From Actinophytocola oryzae (lineage in GTDB: Bacteria > Actinomycetota > Actinomycetes > Mycobacteriales > Pseudonocardiaceae): a stretch of DNA of 64,000 nucleotides. The stretch is from NCBI RefSeq assembly GCF_004364325.1, contig NZ_SOCP01000007.1, positions 372,001-436,000 of the forward strand. Direction: 5' to 3'. Position numbers and translations under genes: made by a program. Positions within the stretch are counted from its first letter, which is position 1. Each line of letters begins with the position of its first letter. Shown piece after piece: positions 51,516 through 59,253 of this stretch. The notes under the pieces were generated by a model. The model saw only the letters and a list, made by a program, of their open reading frames with translations, searched no databases and had not been told where the DNA came from.

Positions 51516-53333
51516 CTACCCGGACACGCGACCTGGCCGGACCGGGTACGTAGGCACGTCCGAGTAGGCGGCGGCCTGGATGAGGTACAGCTCGGCGTAG
51601 TGCTTCCCGTGGGCCATCAGGTCGTCGTGGGTGCCCTGTTCGACCACCTCGCCGTCGTGCAGCACGATGATGTGGTCCGCGTCGCGGACGGTCAGCAGGC
51701 GGTGGGAGATCAGGAGGATCGTTCTTCCCGGGTACAGCTTCCTGATGCGGGAGAACAGGTCCGCCTCGGCGCGTGCGTCGAGCGCGGCGGTGGGTTCGTC
51801 GAGTACCACGAACCGGGAGTCGCGGAAGAACGCGCGGGCCAGGGCCACCCGCTGCCACTGTCCCAGGGACAGGTCCACCCCACCCGGCAGCTCCGGGCTC
51901 AGGGTCGTTCGGTAGCCCCGCGGCAGGTTCTCGAGGACGGCGGCGGCGCCGGCCAGCTCCGCGGCGGCCGCGATCGCCGTGTCGTCGGCTCCGTCCGCGT
52001 GGCCGAGACCGATGTTGTCGGCCGCGGTCATCTTGTAGCGCTGGAAGTCCTGGAAGACGATCGCCGACGCCGTCCGCAGCCGGGCCGGGTCGGTCACCGG
52101 TTCGCCGTTCCACGACACGGTGCCCGAGTCCGGCCGGTACAGTCCAGTGAGGACTTTCGCCAGGGTGGTCTTCCCGGAGCCGTTCTCGCCCACCAGCGCG
52201 ACCACCTCGCCCGCGCGCAGCTCGACCGTCACCTCCCGCAGTGCGGGCCGGCCCGATCCCGGGTAGTGGAAGGAGATCCGGTCCGTGGACAGTGTCGTGA
52301 ACTCCTCGGGGTCCGCCGCAGGTGCGGCCGGCGGCCCGCCCGTGAAGTCACGCAGGTCGGCCACGAACAACAGGGTGCCGCCCGCGGTCTCGCTCATCCG
52401 CATCGCCATGCGCAGCTGGGTGGACAGCAGGTAGGTGGCCGCCAGGGCGGCCAGCACCGTCGGGAGGGCCAGCCACCCGCGGGAGAGCATGACCAGCAGG
52501 ACGACCACCGTGGTCGCCACGAACAGGTCGCCGAACAGACGCGCCACGAGCGCCCGCCGGGCGAAGTGGCGGACGAACACGGTCTCCTTGTCCACCGCCT
52601 CCCGGAAACGCCGCACGAGCCGGTCGCGGAGCGGCTCCGCCAGGTCGAACGCGCGCACCTCCTGTGCGGGCGCACGGCCGGTGAGCAGCCACAGGAGGTA
52701 TCGCCGCATCCGGCGGTTCTCCGCGAGCTCGGCCCGCAGCCCGAAGTTGCGCCGCTGCCGGGCCACGGCGACGCGGACCGAGGGCAGCGCGGCGAGCAGC
52801 ACCAGCGGGAAGAGCCACCAGGCGGTCAGCACGACGGCGACGGTCACCGCCACGATGCCGGTGATCGCACGCAGCACGCTCACACCGCTGGTCAGCAACG
52901 TGGTGGTGTGCTGCTCGGCGGTGCTCACCGCGCGCTCCACCCGGTCGTGGAAGTCCGGGTGCTCGTAGGCGGCCAACTCGACCGCACACGCCGCCGTGGC
53001 GACACGGTCCGTGGCGAGCGCCTCCGTCTTCAGCTTCAGCACCTGCTCCCACACACCGGTACACACCTGCGTCACGCTGCTGACCACACCGACGGCGCCG
53101 AGTACCACGAGCCCAGTCAGCGTCGCCGCGAGCCGGCCGCGGTCGTCGGACACCGCCGCGGAATGCGCCAGCACGTCCCGCAACGCAAGGAGCGCGACGC
53201 CCTGGCCGACCGCCATCACCACCTGTGTCGTCAGCAGTAGAGCGAGCCGGCGGCGGTCGGCCCGCCAGGCCAGGGCGAGCACGAACCGCACCGCCGCGGC
53301 CTTCTCGCGGAACCGGAGGGGCCGCGCCGCCAT
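51516..53333 (-). CDS. ABC exporter (fused membrane and ATPase domains), probable peptide exporter
   Basis: The protein has 605 residues from the ATG overlapping the HxlR stop. The first 330 residues are a six-helix transmembrane domain. The ATPase follows: Walker A EVVALVGENGSGKTTLAKVL, signature VDLSLGQWQRVALARAFF (LSLGQ instead of LSGGQ), Walker B RFVVLDEPTAALDA, and the switch His in ILLISHRLLTVRDADHI. There is no N-terminal C39 peptidase domain, so cargo must be cleaved by another enzyme. It is divergent from the cysteine-rich peptide operon beginning at 53981, whose S9 peptidase could supply the cleavage. Export of that peptide is the best guess. Confidence 0.88.
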   Translation of the reverse strand: MAARPLRFREKAAAVRFVLALAWRADRRRLALLLTTQVVMAVGQGVALLALRDVLAHSAAVSDDRGRLAATLTGLVVLGAVGVVSSVTQVCTGVWEQVLKLKTEALATDRVATAACAVELAAYEHPDFHDRVERAVSTAEQHTTTLLTSGVSVLRAITGIVAVTVAVVLTAWWLFPLVLLAALPSVRVAVARQRRNFGLRAELAENRRMRRYLLWLLTGRAPAQEVRAFDLAEPLRDRLVRRFREAVDKETVFVRHFARRALVARLFGDLFVATTVVVLLVMLSRGWLALPTVLAALAATYLLSTQLRMAMRMSETAGGTLLFVADLRDFTGGPPAAPAADPEEFTTLSTDRISFHYPGSGRPALREVTVELRAGEVVALVGENGSGKTTLAKVLTGLYRPDSGTVSWNGEPVTDPARLRTASAIVFQDFQRYKMTAADNIGLGHADGADDTAIAAAAELAGAAAVLENLPRGYRTTLSPELPGGVDLSLGQWQRVALARAFFRDSRFVVLDEPTAALDARAEADLFSRIRKLYPGRTILLISHRLLTVRDADHIIVLHDGEVVEQGTHDDLMAHGKHYAELYLIQAAAYSDVPTYPVRPGRVSG

Positions 53334-53686
53334 CAGCTCGCCGTCCGCGTCGGCCGCAGCGTGCTCCCCGGGTACCGCCGGTCCCTGGCCTCGGACCGGG
53401 TGCACGTCCGCCACTCGGTCGCAAGGCCCGCGACGGCGTGCAGGACGCCGCTGGCGTGCGCGGTGAGCCGGTAGTGGACGCGGAGCGGTACCGGGTGCAC
53501 CTCCCGGACCACCAGATCGGCGTCCTGCAGCCTGCGCAGCGTCTTGTCGAGAGTCTTGTGGTCGACCTTCACCGCGCGGGCCAGCTCGTTGTGCCGCCTG
53601 GTGCCGCACGCCAGTTCCTCCAGCACGGACAGCACGCCCTTGCTGGAAAGCACCTTGATCGCCTGTTCCGCCAATTCGATGTCCAT
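53333..53686 (-). CDS. HxlR/winged-helix transcriptional regulator
   Basis: I chose the ATG at 53686 after GGGGGA (117 residues). The protein is a winged helix: IKVLSSKGVLSVLEELACGT, RHNELARAVKVDHKTLDKTL (recognition helix), LQDADLVVREVHPVPLRVHY (wing) and YRLTAHASGVLHAVAGLATE. This matches the HxlR layout, although the usual N-terminal cysteine is not present. It overlaps the ABC exporter start (TGATG), so they form one unit. It probably controls itself and the divergent peptide operon through inverted repeats at 53789-53830. Confidence 0.8.
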   Translation of the reverse strand: MDIELAEQAIKVLSSKGVLSVLEELACGTRRHNELARAVKVDHKTLDKTLRRLQDADLVVREVHPVPLRVHYRLTAHASGVLHAVAGLATEWRTCTRSEARDRRYPGSTLRPTRTAS

Positions 53687-53788
53687 CGGTTCCCCCAACC
53701 TGGTTGACCTGCTGCTCGACGGAACGGCGCGACCAGGGATTTCCGCCAACTATCGCGAAACGGTCTCATGATCCCCCGACGAGTGCTG

Positions 53789-53830
53789 TTTCGAACATAC
53801 GCGAAAAGGCGAGTGACCAAAAGTTGTCAC
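53789..53830. promoter_or_regulatory. Two adjacent inverted repeats in the divergent promoter, candidate HxlR operators
   Basis: TTTCG-8-CGAAA at 53789-53806 and GTGAC-8-GTCAC at 53813-53830 have the same 5-8-5 geometry. They sit in a relatively AT-rich part of the region between the HxlR/exporter unit and the cysteine-rich peptide operon. They are reasonable binding sites for the winged-helix regulator encoded next door. Confidence 0.4.
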
Positions 53831-53980
53831 AGTGGTTGCCGCTGGTCCAGCTAGGGGAGTCGATTCCCCTTGGTGTCACCGGGAAGGGCTTGCGGCCACT
53901 GTCGAAAACGGGATTCCATTCGGGTCCCGCCGGAGAGAAAGCCAGGAGCCGGCCGGGAATACCAGGAAAGGAGAGCCGCG

Positions 53981-54178
53981 ATGACCGGTCTCGATTCGAT
54001 GTGTGCTTCCTACAGCGGGCTCGAGTTGGTGGACTACCAGATCAGCCAGGAGACGATCTGCGCGAACATCATCCTCTGCTCGGACTTCCTCTGCAACGAG
54101 GTGTGCTCGGACCTGTGTTACCCCGTCGGCGGTGGCGGCACCTGCGACGGCACGACCTGCTGCTGTGACTGTCTCTGA
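53981..54178 (+). CDS. Cysteine-rich RiPP-like precursor peptide (11 Cys in 65 residues)
   Basis: The ATG at 53981 follows AAAGGAGAG with ideal spacing and gives 65 residues. The N-terminal third (MTGLDSMCASYSGLELVDYQ) is leader-like. From about residue 25 cysteines dominate, with spacing ICANIILCSDFLCNEVCSD, then LCYPVGGGGTCDGTTCCCDC and a final Leu. It is acidic, has no Lys or Arg, and has no signal peptide. I do not recognise a named family. As the first gene of an operon with lasso-type B and C homologues, an RRE-like protein, a thioredoxin fusion, a peptidase and a divergent exporter, it is most probably the substrate: a disulfide-rich modified peptide. Confidence 0.8.
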   Translation: MTGLDSMCASYSGLELVDYQISQETICANIILCSDFLCNEVCSDLCYPVGGGGTCDGTTCCCDCL

Positions 54179-54244
54179 CCGCACGGAGGACACGGGCCGG
54201 CTCTGCCGGCACGTGTCCGCGACGGACTGGAGGAGGACGGCCCC

Positions 54245-54619
54245 ATGAACCTGTTCCGGGTGGCCGTGCTGGTGCTGCGGTGCCGGACCCGCTCGACCGA
54301 GGAACTCTTCGGGCAGGCGGCGGCCACGCCCGTGGCGCGGCGGACACCGGCACAGCCCGCCGCGACGTCGGTGCGACGGGCTCGCGCGGTGCAGCGCCTG
54401 TTGTGCGGCTTCCACAACCCGTTGCGGGAGAACGCCGTGGTCGCGCTCGCACTGCGCGCGACAGGACACCCCGCGGATCTCGTGGTCGGCTGCGAACCGG
54501 TCCCGATCTCCGGTGGCAGGCGGTTGTTCTCCTGGCTCGAGGTGGCGGGCAGGACGGAAGGAACCACCCTGCCGGCGCCCGCGTTCTACCCGGAGCTCTG
54601 GAGGTTCCCGGCATCATGA
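54245..54619 (+). CDS. Lasso-peptide B-like (transglutaminase-fold) protein with altered active site
   Basis: The ATG at 54245, eight bases after GGAGGAGG, gives 124 residues. It has the lasso B (PF13471) plan: a helix with the nucleophile-position Cys in AVQRLLCGFHNPLRENAVVA, then LRATGHPADLVVGCEPVPIS, and the strand where active enzymes have F-x-A-H-A-W-V-E-V-D-G. Here that reads RRLFSWLEVAGR, so the catalytic His is Ser and the following Asp is Ala. A normal Cys protease mechanism therefore looks lost. It might be a scaffold or leader-binding protein, or carry a different reaction. It overlaps the next gene. Confidence 0.7.
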   Translation: MNLFRVAVLVLRCRTRSTEELFGQAAATPVARRTPAQPAATSVRRARAVQRLLCGFHNPLRENAVVALALRATGHPADLVVGCEPVPISGGRRLFSWLEVAGRTEGTTLPAPAFYPELWRFPAS

Positions 54620-56154
54620 GCACCGTCGCCAACCTCGCGCCCACGACGCCCGCGTGTGAGCACGGTGGTCGTCCCACCGGCTTCTCCGCCACCTTCGACC
54701 CGACGCGACCCGCGAGCGCGGTGACCGTCGGCTACTCCTGCGGCTGCCGGCGACCCGTCGACGCGCCGGTCACGATCTCGCCCTTCCGCTCGGCGTCACC
54801 GCTCACCACGACCACGTGCGACCCGGCACGGCGCACGGTCCGCCGCGGTCCACTCGCGACGGTGCCGGTCTTCTACACCCGCACCGACAACGGCGTGGTC
54901 CACGTCGGCACCGCGTTGTCGCGCCTGCACACGGACTCGGCGGTGTCGGTCGCCGCACTCGGCGCGGCCCTGGCCGGACAGCCGCTGCCCAGCCCGCTCA
55001 CGCCGTCGACCGACGTCTTCCGCCTCGCCACGGGAGCCGCGCTGCGGTGCCTGGACAACGATCGTGGCGTGCGGCTGCACCTGGAGGAACTCGACTGGCG
55101 GGAACTGTTGCCTGCGGGCTTTCGCCGTGCCGAGCCGCGAGAGCTGCTCCGCACGGCGCTGGTCACCGCGCTGGCCGACTCGCAGGCCGACCTCGTCGCG
55201 GTCAGCGGTGGTCCCGCCTCCACCCTGCTCGCCGCGCTGGCCACGCCCCTCCCGGCCCGGCACGTCTCCGTGCGGATGCCGGTGCTCGACCGGCGAACGG
55301 TGGCGGTCGGCCGGTTCGCCGACGTCGGTCTGCCCGAGATCGACGTCGTGGACGGCACGGCGGACTGGGCGGCGGTGCGGGACGGGGACGTGCCGGTCCT
55401 GCCGGAACACTGCGACCCGTGGTTGGACCGGGTGGCCGGCGAGGCGACCGGGAGCGTGGTGAGCGGCTACGGTCTCGGGCTTCTCCTCGCCGCCGCGGGC
55501 CGTCGGGAGCGCCCCCGCCGTCGGGACCTGCTCACCGGCGAACAGGTCTCCCCGGAACTGTGGGGCAGGTCGTTCTTCCGCCGGGCACCGGCGGCCGGCG
55601 TGCACGACGTGCCACCCCACTGGTTCGGACCCGAGGCGTTGGCCGCGCTGCGCACCGCACAGGCCGCGGCGGCCACGAACCACCTCGTCCCCGAGGGGCG
55701 GGCCGACCGGTGGCTCGGACCGTTGCTGTCCCAGCTGACCGCGCTGCTGGACGGGTGCGGGCTCAGCCGGGTCGACCACACGGCCGGGGACCGTCCCGCA
55801 CCGCTGCTGCCCGGCCTGCACCCGGCGGTCGTCGGGGCGGCCCTGGCGCTCGCCGCCCGGGGCCGTTCCCTCGCACCGGTCGATCTGCTGCCGGACGGGT
55901 GGCGCCCGGCCGACCCGCCCGTCGGTGGCCGGGACCGGCTCTTCGCGGCCGCCTACGTGTCCGAGCGCCTGGCCACGGCGTCGGCGCGCGCCGACCTCCT
56001 GCGGCGGCTCGGCGACGGCGGCTGGGTACGGGCCGACCGGCTCGCCGTCGTGCTGGCGGAGCCCGGAGCGCGGCTCGCGAACAGTTGGCCGCTGCACCGC
56101 CTGCACGTGCTGGCCACGACCCATCGCGACCTCATGACGGGAGCACGATCGTGA
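54616..56154 (+). CDS. Asparagine-synthetase-like (lasso C-type) protein with degenerate PP-loop
   Basis: This 512-residue protein overlaps the B-like gene. The first 180 residues resemble the N-terminal domain of the asparagine synthetase family as found in lasso cyclases (VPVFYTRTDNGVVHVGTALS, LATGAALRCLDNDRGVRL). The synthetase part contains ADLVAVSGGPASTLLAALAT, where the ATP PP-loop should read SGGxDS; the Asp is replaced by Ala. Later segments (GSVVSGYGLGLLLAAAG, LTGEQVSPELWGRSFFRRAP) keep the family outline. Lasso C enzymes adenylate an Asp/Glu side chain to close the macrolactam. With this PP-loop, activity is doubtful or changed. Confidence 0.7.
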   Translation: MSTVANLAPTTPACEHGGRPTGFSATFDPTRPASAVTVGYSCGCRRPVDAPVTISPFRSASPLTTTTCDPARRTVRRGPLATVPVFYTRTDNGVVHVGTALSRLHTDSAVSVAALGAALAGQPLPSPLTPSTDVFRLATGAALRCLDNDRGVRLHLEELDWRELLPAGFRRAEPRELLRTALVTALADSQADLVAVSGGPASTLLAALATPLPARHVSVRMPVLDRRTVAVGRFADVGLPEIDVVDGTADWAAVRDGDVPVLPEHCDPWLDRVAGEATGSVVSGYGLGLLLAAAGRRERPRRRDLLTGEQVSPELWGRSFFRRAPAAGVHDVPPHWFGPEALAALRTAQAAAATNHLVPEGRADRWLGPLLSQLTALLDGCGLSRVDHTAGDRPAPLLPGLHPAVVGAALALAARGRSLAPVDLLPDGWRPADPPVGGRDRLFAAAYVSERLATASARADLLRRLGDGGWVRADRLAVVLAEPGARLANSWPLHRLHVLATTHRDLMTGARS

Positions 56155-56375
56155 GAGCACGGCTCAACCCCGGGTTCGCGGTGCACGCCATGCCGTTCGG
56201 TGGCGCGGTGCTGGCGGACCGGGAACGGCTGGCGGTGGTCGAGGTGGACGAGGACGTCGCCCGCGTGGTCACCGGCGGGCTCGTGGTGGATGTCGACGGG
56301 TTGCCCGAGCGGTTGCGCCCGCGTCTGGTCGCGGGGATCGCGGAAGGCTGGCTGAGTGTGGAGGAACCGGCATGA
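56151..56375 (+). CDS. Small RRE/PqqD-like protein (putative leader-binding)
   Basis: A GTG at 56151 overlapping the previous stop gives 74 residues. The pattern is short strands (NPGFAVHAMPFGGAVLAD, ERLAVVEVDEDVARVVTGG) followed by a C-terminal helix (LPERLRPRLVAGIAEGWL). This is the size and order expected of a RiPP recognition element, and lasso systems encode such a small protein beside B and C. The similarity is by pattern only; no strict motif exists. It is embedded by overlaps on both sides, so it must be co-translated with the C-like and MauE-thioredoxin proteins. Confidence 0.55.
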   Translation: MRARLNPGFAVHAMPFGGAVLADRERLAVVEVDEDVARVVTGGLVVDVDGLPERLRPRLVAGIAEGWLSVEEPA

Positions 56376-57145
56376 CTGGTGTGGTGCTGATGGGTTGGTC
56401 GCTCGCGGTAGCGGTGGTCGCGGCGAGCGTGCTGGCGAAGCTGGTCGACTGGACGGCCACCCGCGCGGCGTGGCCGGTCCGGTCCAGGAGGTGGCGATGG
56501 CTGCTGGGACCCGGGCAGGTGGTGTCCGGTGAGGTGGTGGTGGTCGCCCTGACGCTGTTGCCACTGCCCGGTCGGAGCCGCCTGCTCGTGCTGGCCGCGT
56601 TGTACGTCGGCTACGCGGTGGCCGGTCTGGTCCTCCGCGGCCGGCCGTGCGCGTGCTTCGGCACCACTCTCGCCACCCGGTTCGGGTGGCGGCACGCCGC
56701 GCTGTGCGCCGCCGTCGCGGCACTTCTCGGTGCGGGCGCCTTCGCGTCGCCGTCCACGGTGGACGCGAGTGTCGCGGCGGCCGCCGGGATCGTGGTCGGG
56801 GTGGTCGCGATGAGTGGCGTGTACCTGCGCCGCCGCGTGGCCCGGCAGCGGATCACCGACCCCGCCAAGCTCGCCCTGGTCGACCACGTCGTCGTCTACG
56901 GCTCCACCGGGTGCCCCGGTTGCCGGGGCGTGTGGGCGCAGCGTGACCAGCTCGCGGCGCTCGCGTCCTGCGACGTGGCCTTCGAGCTCGTGTCGGAGAA
57001 GGAGGCCATGGCGCGGGCCGGCGGCGCCATCCCCGCGGCCATCGGGTACGACCGCCACGGCGACCGCGTGTTCGGCCCGGCGGTCGGTCTGGCGGCCATC
57101 CGCGCGATGTTCACCGGCACCACCCGCGAGATGGCGCCTCGGTGA
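56372..57145 (+). CDS. MauE/DoxX-type membrane protein fused to a thioredoxin-like domain
   Basis: In this 257-residue protein, the first 150 residues contain four or five hydrophobic helices of the MauE type, with the paired cysteines RPCACFG between helices as in MauE/DoxX redox proteins. After a basic linker (LRRRVARQRI) comes a thioredoxin-like domain with active site VVVYGSTGCPGCRGVW and the cis-Pro region GGAIPAAIGYDRHG. This pairs a membrane quinone- or redox-linked module with a CPGC thiol oxidoreductase, suited to making or shuffling disulfides. Beside an 11-Cys peptide gene, oxidative folding of that peptide is the obvious role. Confidence 0.82.
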   Translation: MTGVVLMGWSLAVAVVAASVLAKLVDWTATRAAWPVRSRRWRWLLGPGQVVSGEVVVVALTLLPLPGRSRLLVLAALYVGYAVAGLVLRGRPCACFGTTLATRFGWRHAALCAAVAALLGAGAFASPSTVDASVAAAAGIVVGVVAMSGVYLRRRVARQRITDPAKLALVDHVVVYGSTGCPGCRGVWAQRDQLAALASCDVAFELVSEKEAMARAGGAIPAAIGYDRHGDRVFGPAVGLAAIRAMFTGTTREMAPR

Positions 57146-59058
57146 GGACACCCGAGGCGCTGCGCGGGTACGTCGAGGAGTTGCTCGGCCGGTCCGTGAC
57201 GCCCCGGGTCGACGCGTCCCCGGACGGCGTGTGGGCGTGCGTCGGACCTGAGGACGCGGAGGTAACAGCGGGAACGGTGGCCGTGCACCGCGCTGCCGCG
57301 TCGGTCGAGGATGGGTGGGTGCTGCCCGAACTCGTCCCCGGCACGGTGGCGTGGGCGCCGACCGGGGCCGTGCTCGCAGGCTACGGAGAACGCGACGGCG
57401 TCCTGGTCCCGGGTGTGGCACGCCTGGAGGAACGGTCGGTGCGGTGGTTCGACGTGCCGGCCGGTCCGCTGCCGATGGCGTGGCTCGACTGCCACCGCCT
57501 GGTCGTCCCCGTGTCCGTCACCGAACCGTCCGCGCCGCCCGTGCCCGCCGTCTTCGAGGCCGACCGCTTCTCCCGGGTGCGGGTCCTCTGCGCGGATGTG
57601 CCACCACCGCGGCGATACACTCTGTCCACACTGGACATCCGCGACGGGACCGTCGGCGCGCTCTCCCTGCCCACCGCGTCCTACCACGCGCTGCACGCCT
57701 GTCCGTGCGGCGGTCACCTCGTCGCGGGCACGGCCGACGCCGTCGTCCTGGCCGATCTCCCGGCCGGGGTCGCGCGGCCGCTCGAGCCGAACCCCGTCGG
57801 CGTCGGCTGGTTCCGCGACGGCACCACGGAGTTCCTCGTTTCTCTCCTGTCCACCCGGCACGGCACGGAGATCCGCGCCCGCACGCCGGACGGCGCCGAC
57901 CGGATCGTGGGCGTCGTCCCTGGCGCGCCGCTGTACCACTCGTTCGCGCCGCCGGCGCCACGCCTGTTGCTCGGCGACCCCGGCACCGGCACCGCGAGCC
58001 ACCTCGTCCTCATCAGCCCGGGTGCCGACGGTCCGGCCGTCCGGTCGTGGCGGATCGACGGCAGGCCGTTGACGCACGCGCGTGTCGCGGCGGTCGACGA
58101 GTCCGCGGGAGTCCTGCGTGCGGCGGTCGTCGAAACGCGGCGGACCCGGTCCCTGGTGCGGCTCCTGACCGAGGACACCCCGGGCGGGGGCGTGGTGTGG
58201 ACCGGCCGCCGGCATGCCGACGCGACCGGTCTCGGGCTGCTCGGCGTGGAAGACTGGGCCGGGGGAGCGGTCCGCCTGGCCGGTCCGGGACCGGACCCAC
58301 CGCGTCGCGTCCGGCTCCGCGACACCCGGATCGTCGGCGAACCGGACGAACTGGCGGCGCGGGTGTTGCTGCACCCGCCGGCCGACGGACAGGCGCCGGT
58401 GGCGACCGCGGTGTCGTTGCTGCCGCGGCTCGCCGGTCCGCGCTCGCGGGCACCGGGCCTGCTCACCGAACACGTGCACTGGCTGACCCGGCTGGGTTTC
58501 GCCGTTGCGGCGGTCGACGTGCCGCTGCGCTGGTGGCCGGAGGTGCCGGACGAGAGGATCCGGGCAGAAGCCGTGTCGACGATCACCGCCGCGGTCACCT
58601 CGTCCGGCCTGACGGGTCGCCTCGTCGTCCACGGCCACAGCTTCGCGGCGACGCTGGCCCTGCAGGCACTCGCGGACACGGACCTCTTCGCGGCGGCCAT
58701 GGTGTCGGGCGGCGGGTACTGCCGTTCGCTGACACCGCTCGGTTTCCAGTACGAGAAACGCGCGTTGTGGGCGGCGGAGCGGGTCTACCGGGACTTCGAC
58801 GCCGTCCTGTCCGCACCCCGCATCCGCCGCCCGGTCCTGATCGTGCACGGGCAACGGGACCGCAACCCGGCCACCCCACCCGAGGCGGCTGTCCTGTTGT
58901 TCCAGTGCCTCACAGCTCTCGGCACGCCGAGCCGCCTGGTCCTCCTCCCCGATGACGGCCACCGCGTGCGCACCCGCGGCGGGCGCGCCACGCTGCTCAG
59001 CGAACAGGCCGCGTGGATGTACCGATGGGCCACCACTACCGCCGAGGAGTCGACATGA
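57142..59058 (+). CDS. Prolyl-oligopeptidase family (S9) serine peptidase
   Basis: A GTG overlapping the previous stop gives 638 residues. Roughly 400 residues of repeated beta strands (propeller) precede an alpha/beta-hydrolase domain. Catalytic elements are Ser in VVHGHSFAATLALQAL (GxSxA rather than GxSxG), Asp in VLIVHGQRDRNPATPPEA and His in LVLLPDDGHRVRTRGG. There is no signal peptide, so it acts in the cytoplasm. S9 enzymes cut short unfolded peptides, and some mature RiPP leaders. As the B-like protein lacks its catalytic His, this peptidase is the likeliest leader protease for the cysteine-rich peptide. Confidence 0.85.
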   Translation: MRTPEALRGYVEELLGRSVTPRVDASPDGVWACVGPEDAEVTAGTVAVHRAAASVEDGWVLPELVPGTVAWAPTGAVLAGYGERDGVLVPGVARLEERSVRWFDVPAGPLPMAWLDCHRLVVPVSVTEPSAPPVPAVFEADRFSRVRVLCADVPPPRRYTLSTLDIRDGTVGALSLPTASYHALHACPCGGHLVAGTADAVVLADLPAGVARPLEPNPVGVGWFRDGTTEFLVSLLSTRHGTEIRARTPDGADRIVGVVPGAPLYHSFAPPAPRLLLGDPGTGTASHLVLISPGADGPAVRSWRIDGRPLTHARVAAVDESAGVLRAAVVETRRTRSLVRLLTEDTPGGGVVWTGRRHADATGLGLLGVEDWAGGAVRLAGPGPDPPRRVRLRDTRIVGEPDELAARVLLHPPADGQAPVATAVSLLPRLAGPRSRAPGLLTEHVHWLTRLGFAVAAVDVPLRWWPEVPDERIRAEAVSTITAAVTSSGLTGRLVVHGHSFAATLALQALADTDLFAAAMVSGGGYCRSLTPLGFQYEKRALWAAERVYRDFDAVLSAPRIRRPVLIVHGQRDRNPATPPEAAVLLFQCLTALGTPSRLVLLPDDGHRVRTRGGRATLLSEQAAWMYRWATTTAEEST

Positions 59059-59224
59059 CGGACTCCGGTGGGAAACTCGCCGCACCGGCACCACCCTCGG
59101 TGACCCGATCGAGCTGCAGGCACTGCTCGCGACCGGCGACACCGCCATCGGCGGACTGTCCGTCAAGGTCGTGCCAGCCGCGGACGGCAACGCCGAGTTC
59201 GAGGTCACCCGGGCGCCCGGCTGA
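59055..59224 (+). pseudogene. Small frameshifted reading frame at the end of the peptide operon
   Basis: An ATG overlaps the peptidase stop and begins MTDSGGKLAAP. From about 59085, coding-like third positions switch to another frame reading TGTTLGDPIELQALLATGDT, then GLSVKVVPAADGNAEFEVTR, ending in a TGA at 59222. A single-base change near 59085-59095 would join them into a protein of about 56 residues. The TGTTLGDPIELQALLATG stretch is strikingly like the beta-ketoacyl synthase motif, but what follows is not. It may be a decayed or mis-sequenced small gene of unknown function. Confidence 0.45.
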
Positions 59225-59253
59225 GCCGGCGGGCGTGATCGCTGGAGTAACGG

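Noticed and set aside
53832-53880. GGGGA-TCCCC inverted repeat near 53855 as an operator or terminator
   Set aside because: Only five base pairs with a short loop in GC-rich DNA, so chance is likely; the 5-8-5 repeats to the left are better candidates.
53870-53980. Longer, 102-residue version of the cysteine-rich peptide starting at 53870
   Set aside because: The extra N-terminus is basic, low-complexity wrong-frame-like sequence. The ATG at 53981 has an ideal ribosome-binding site.
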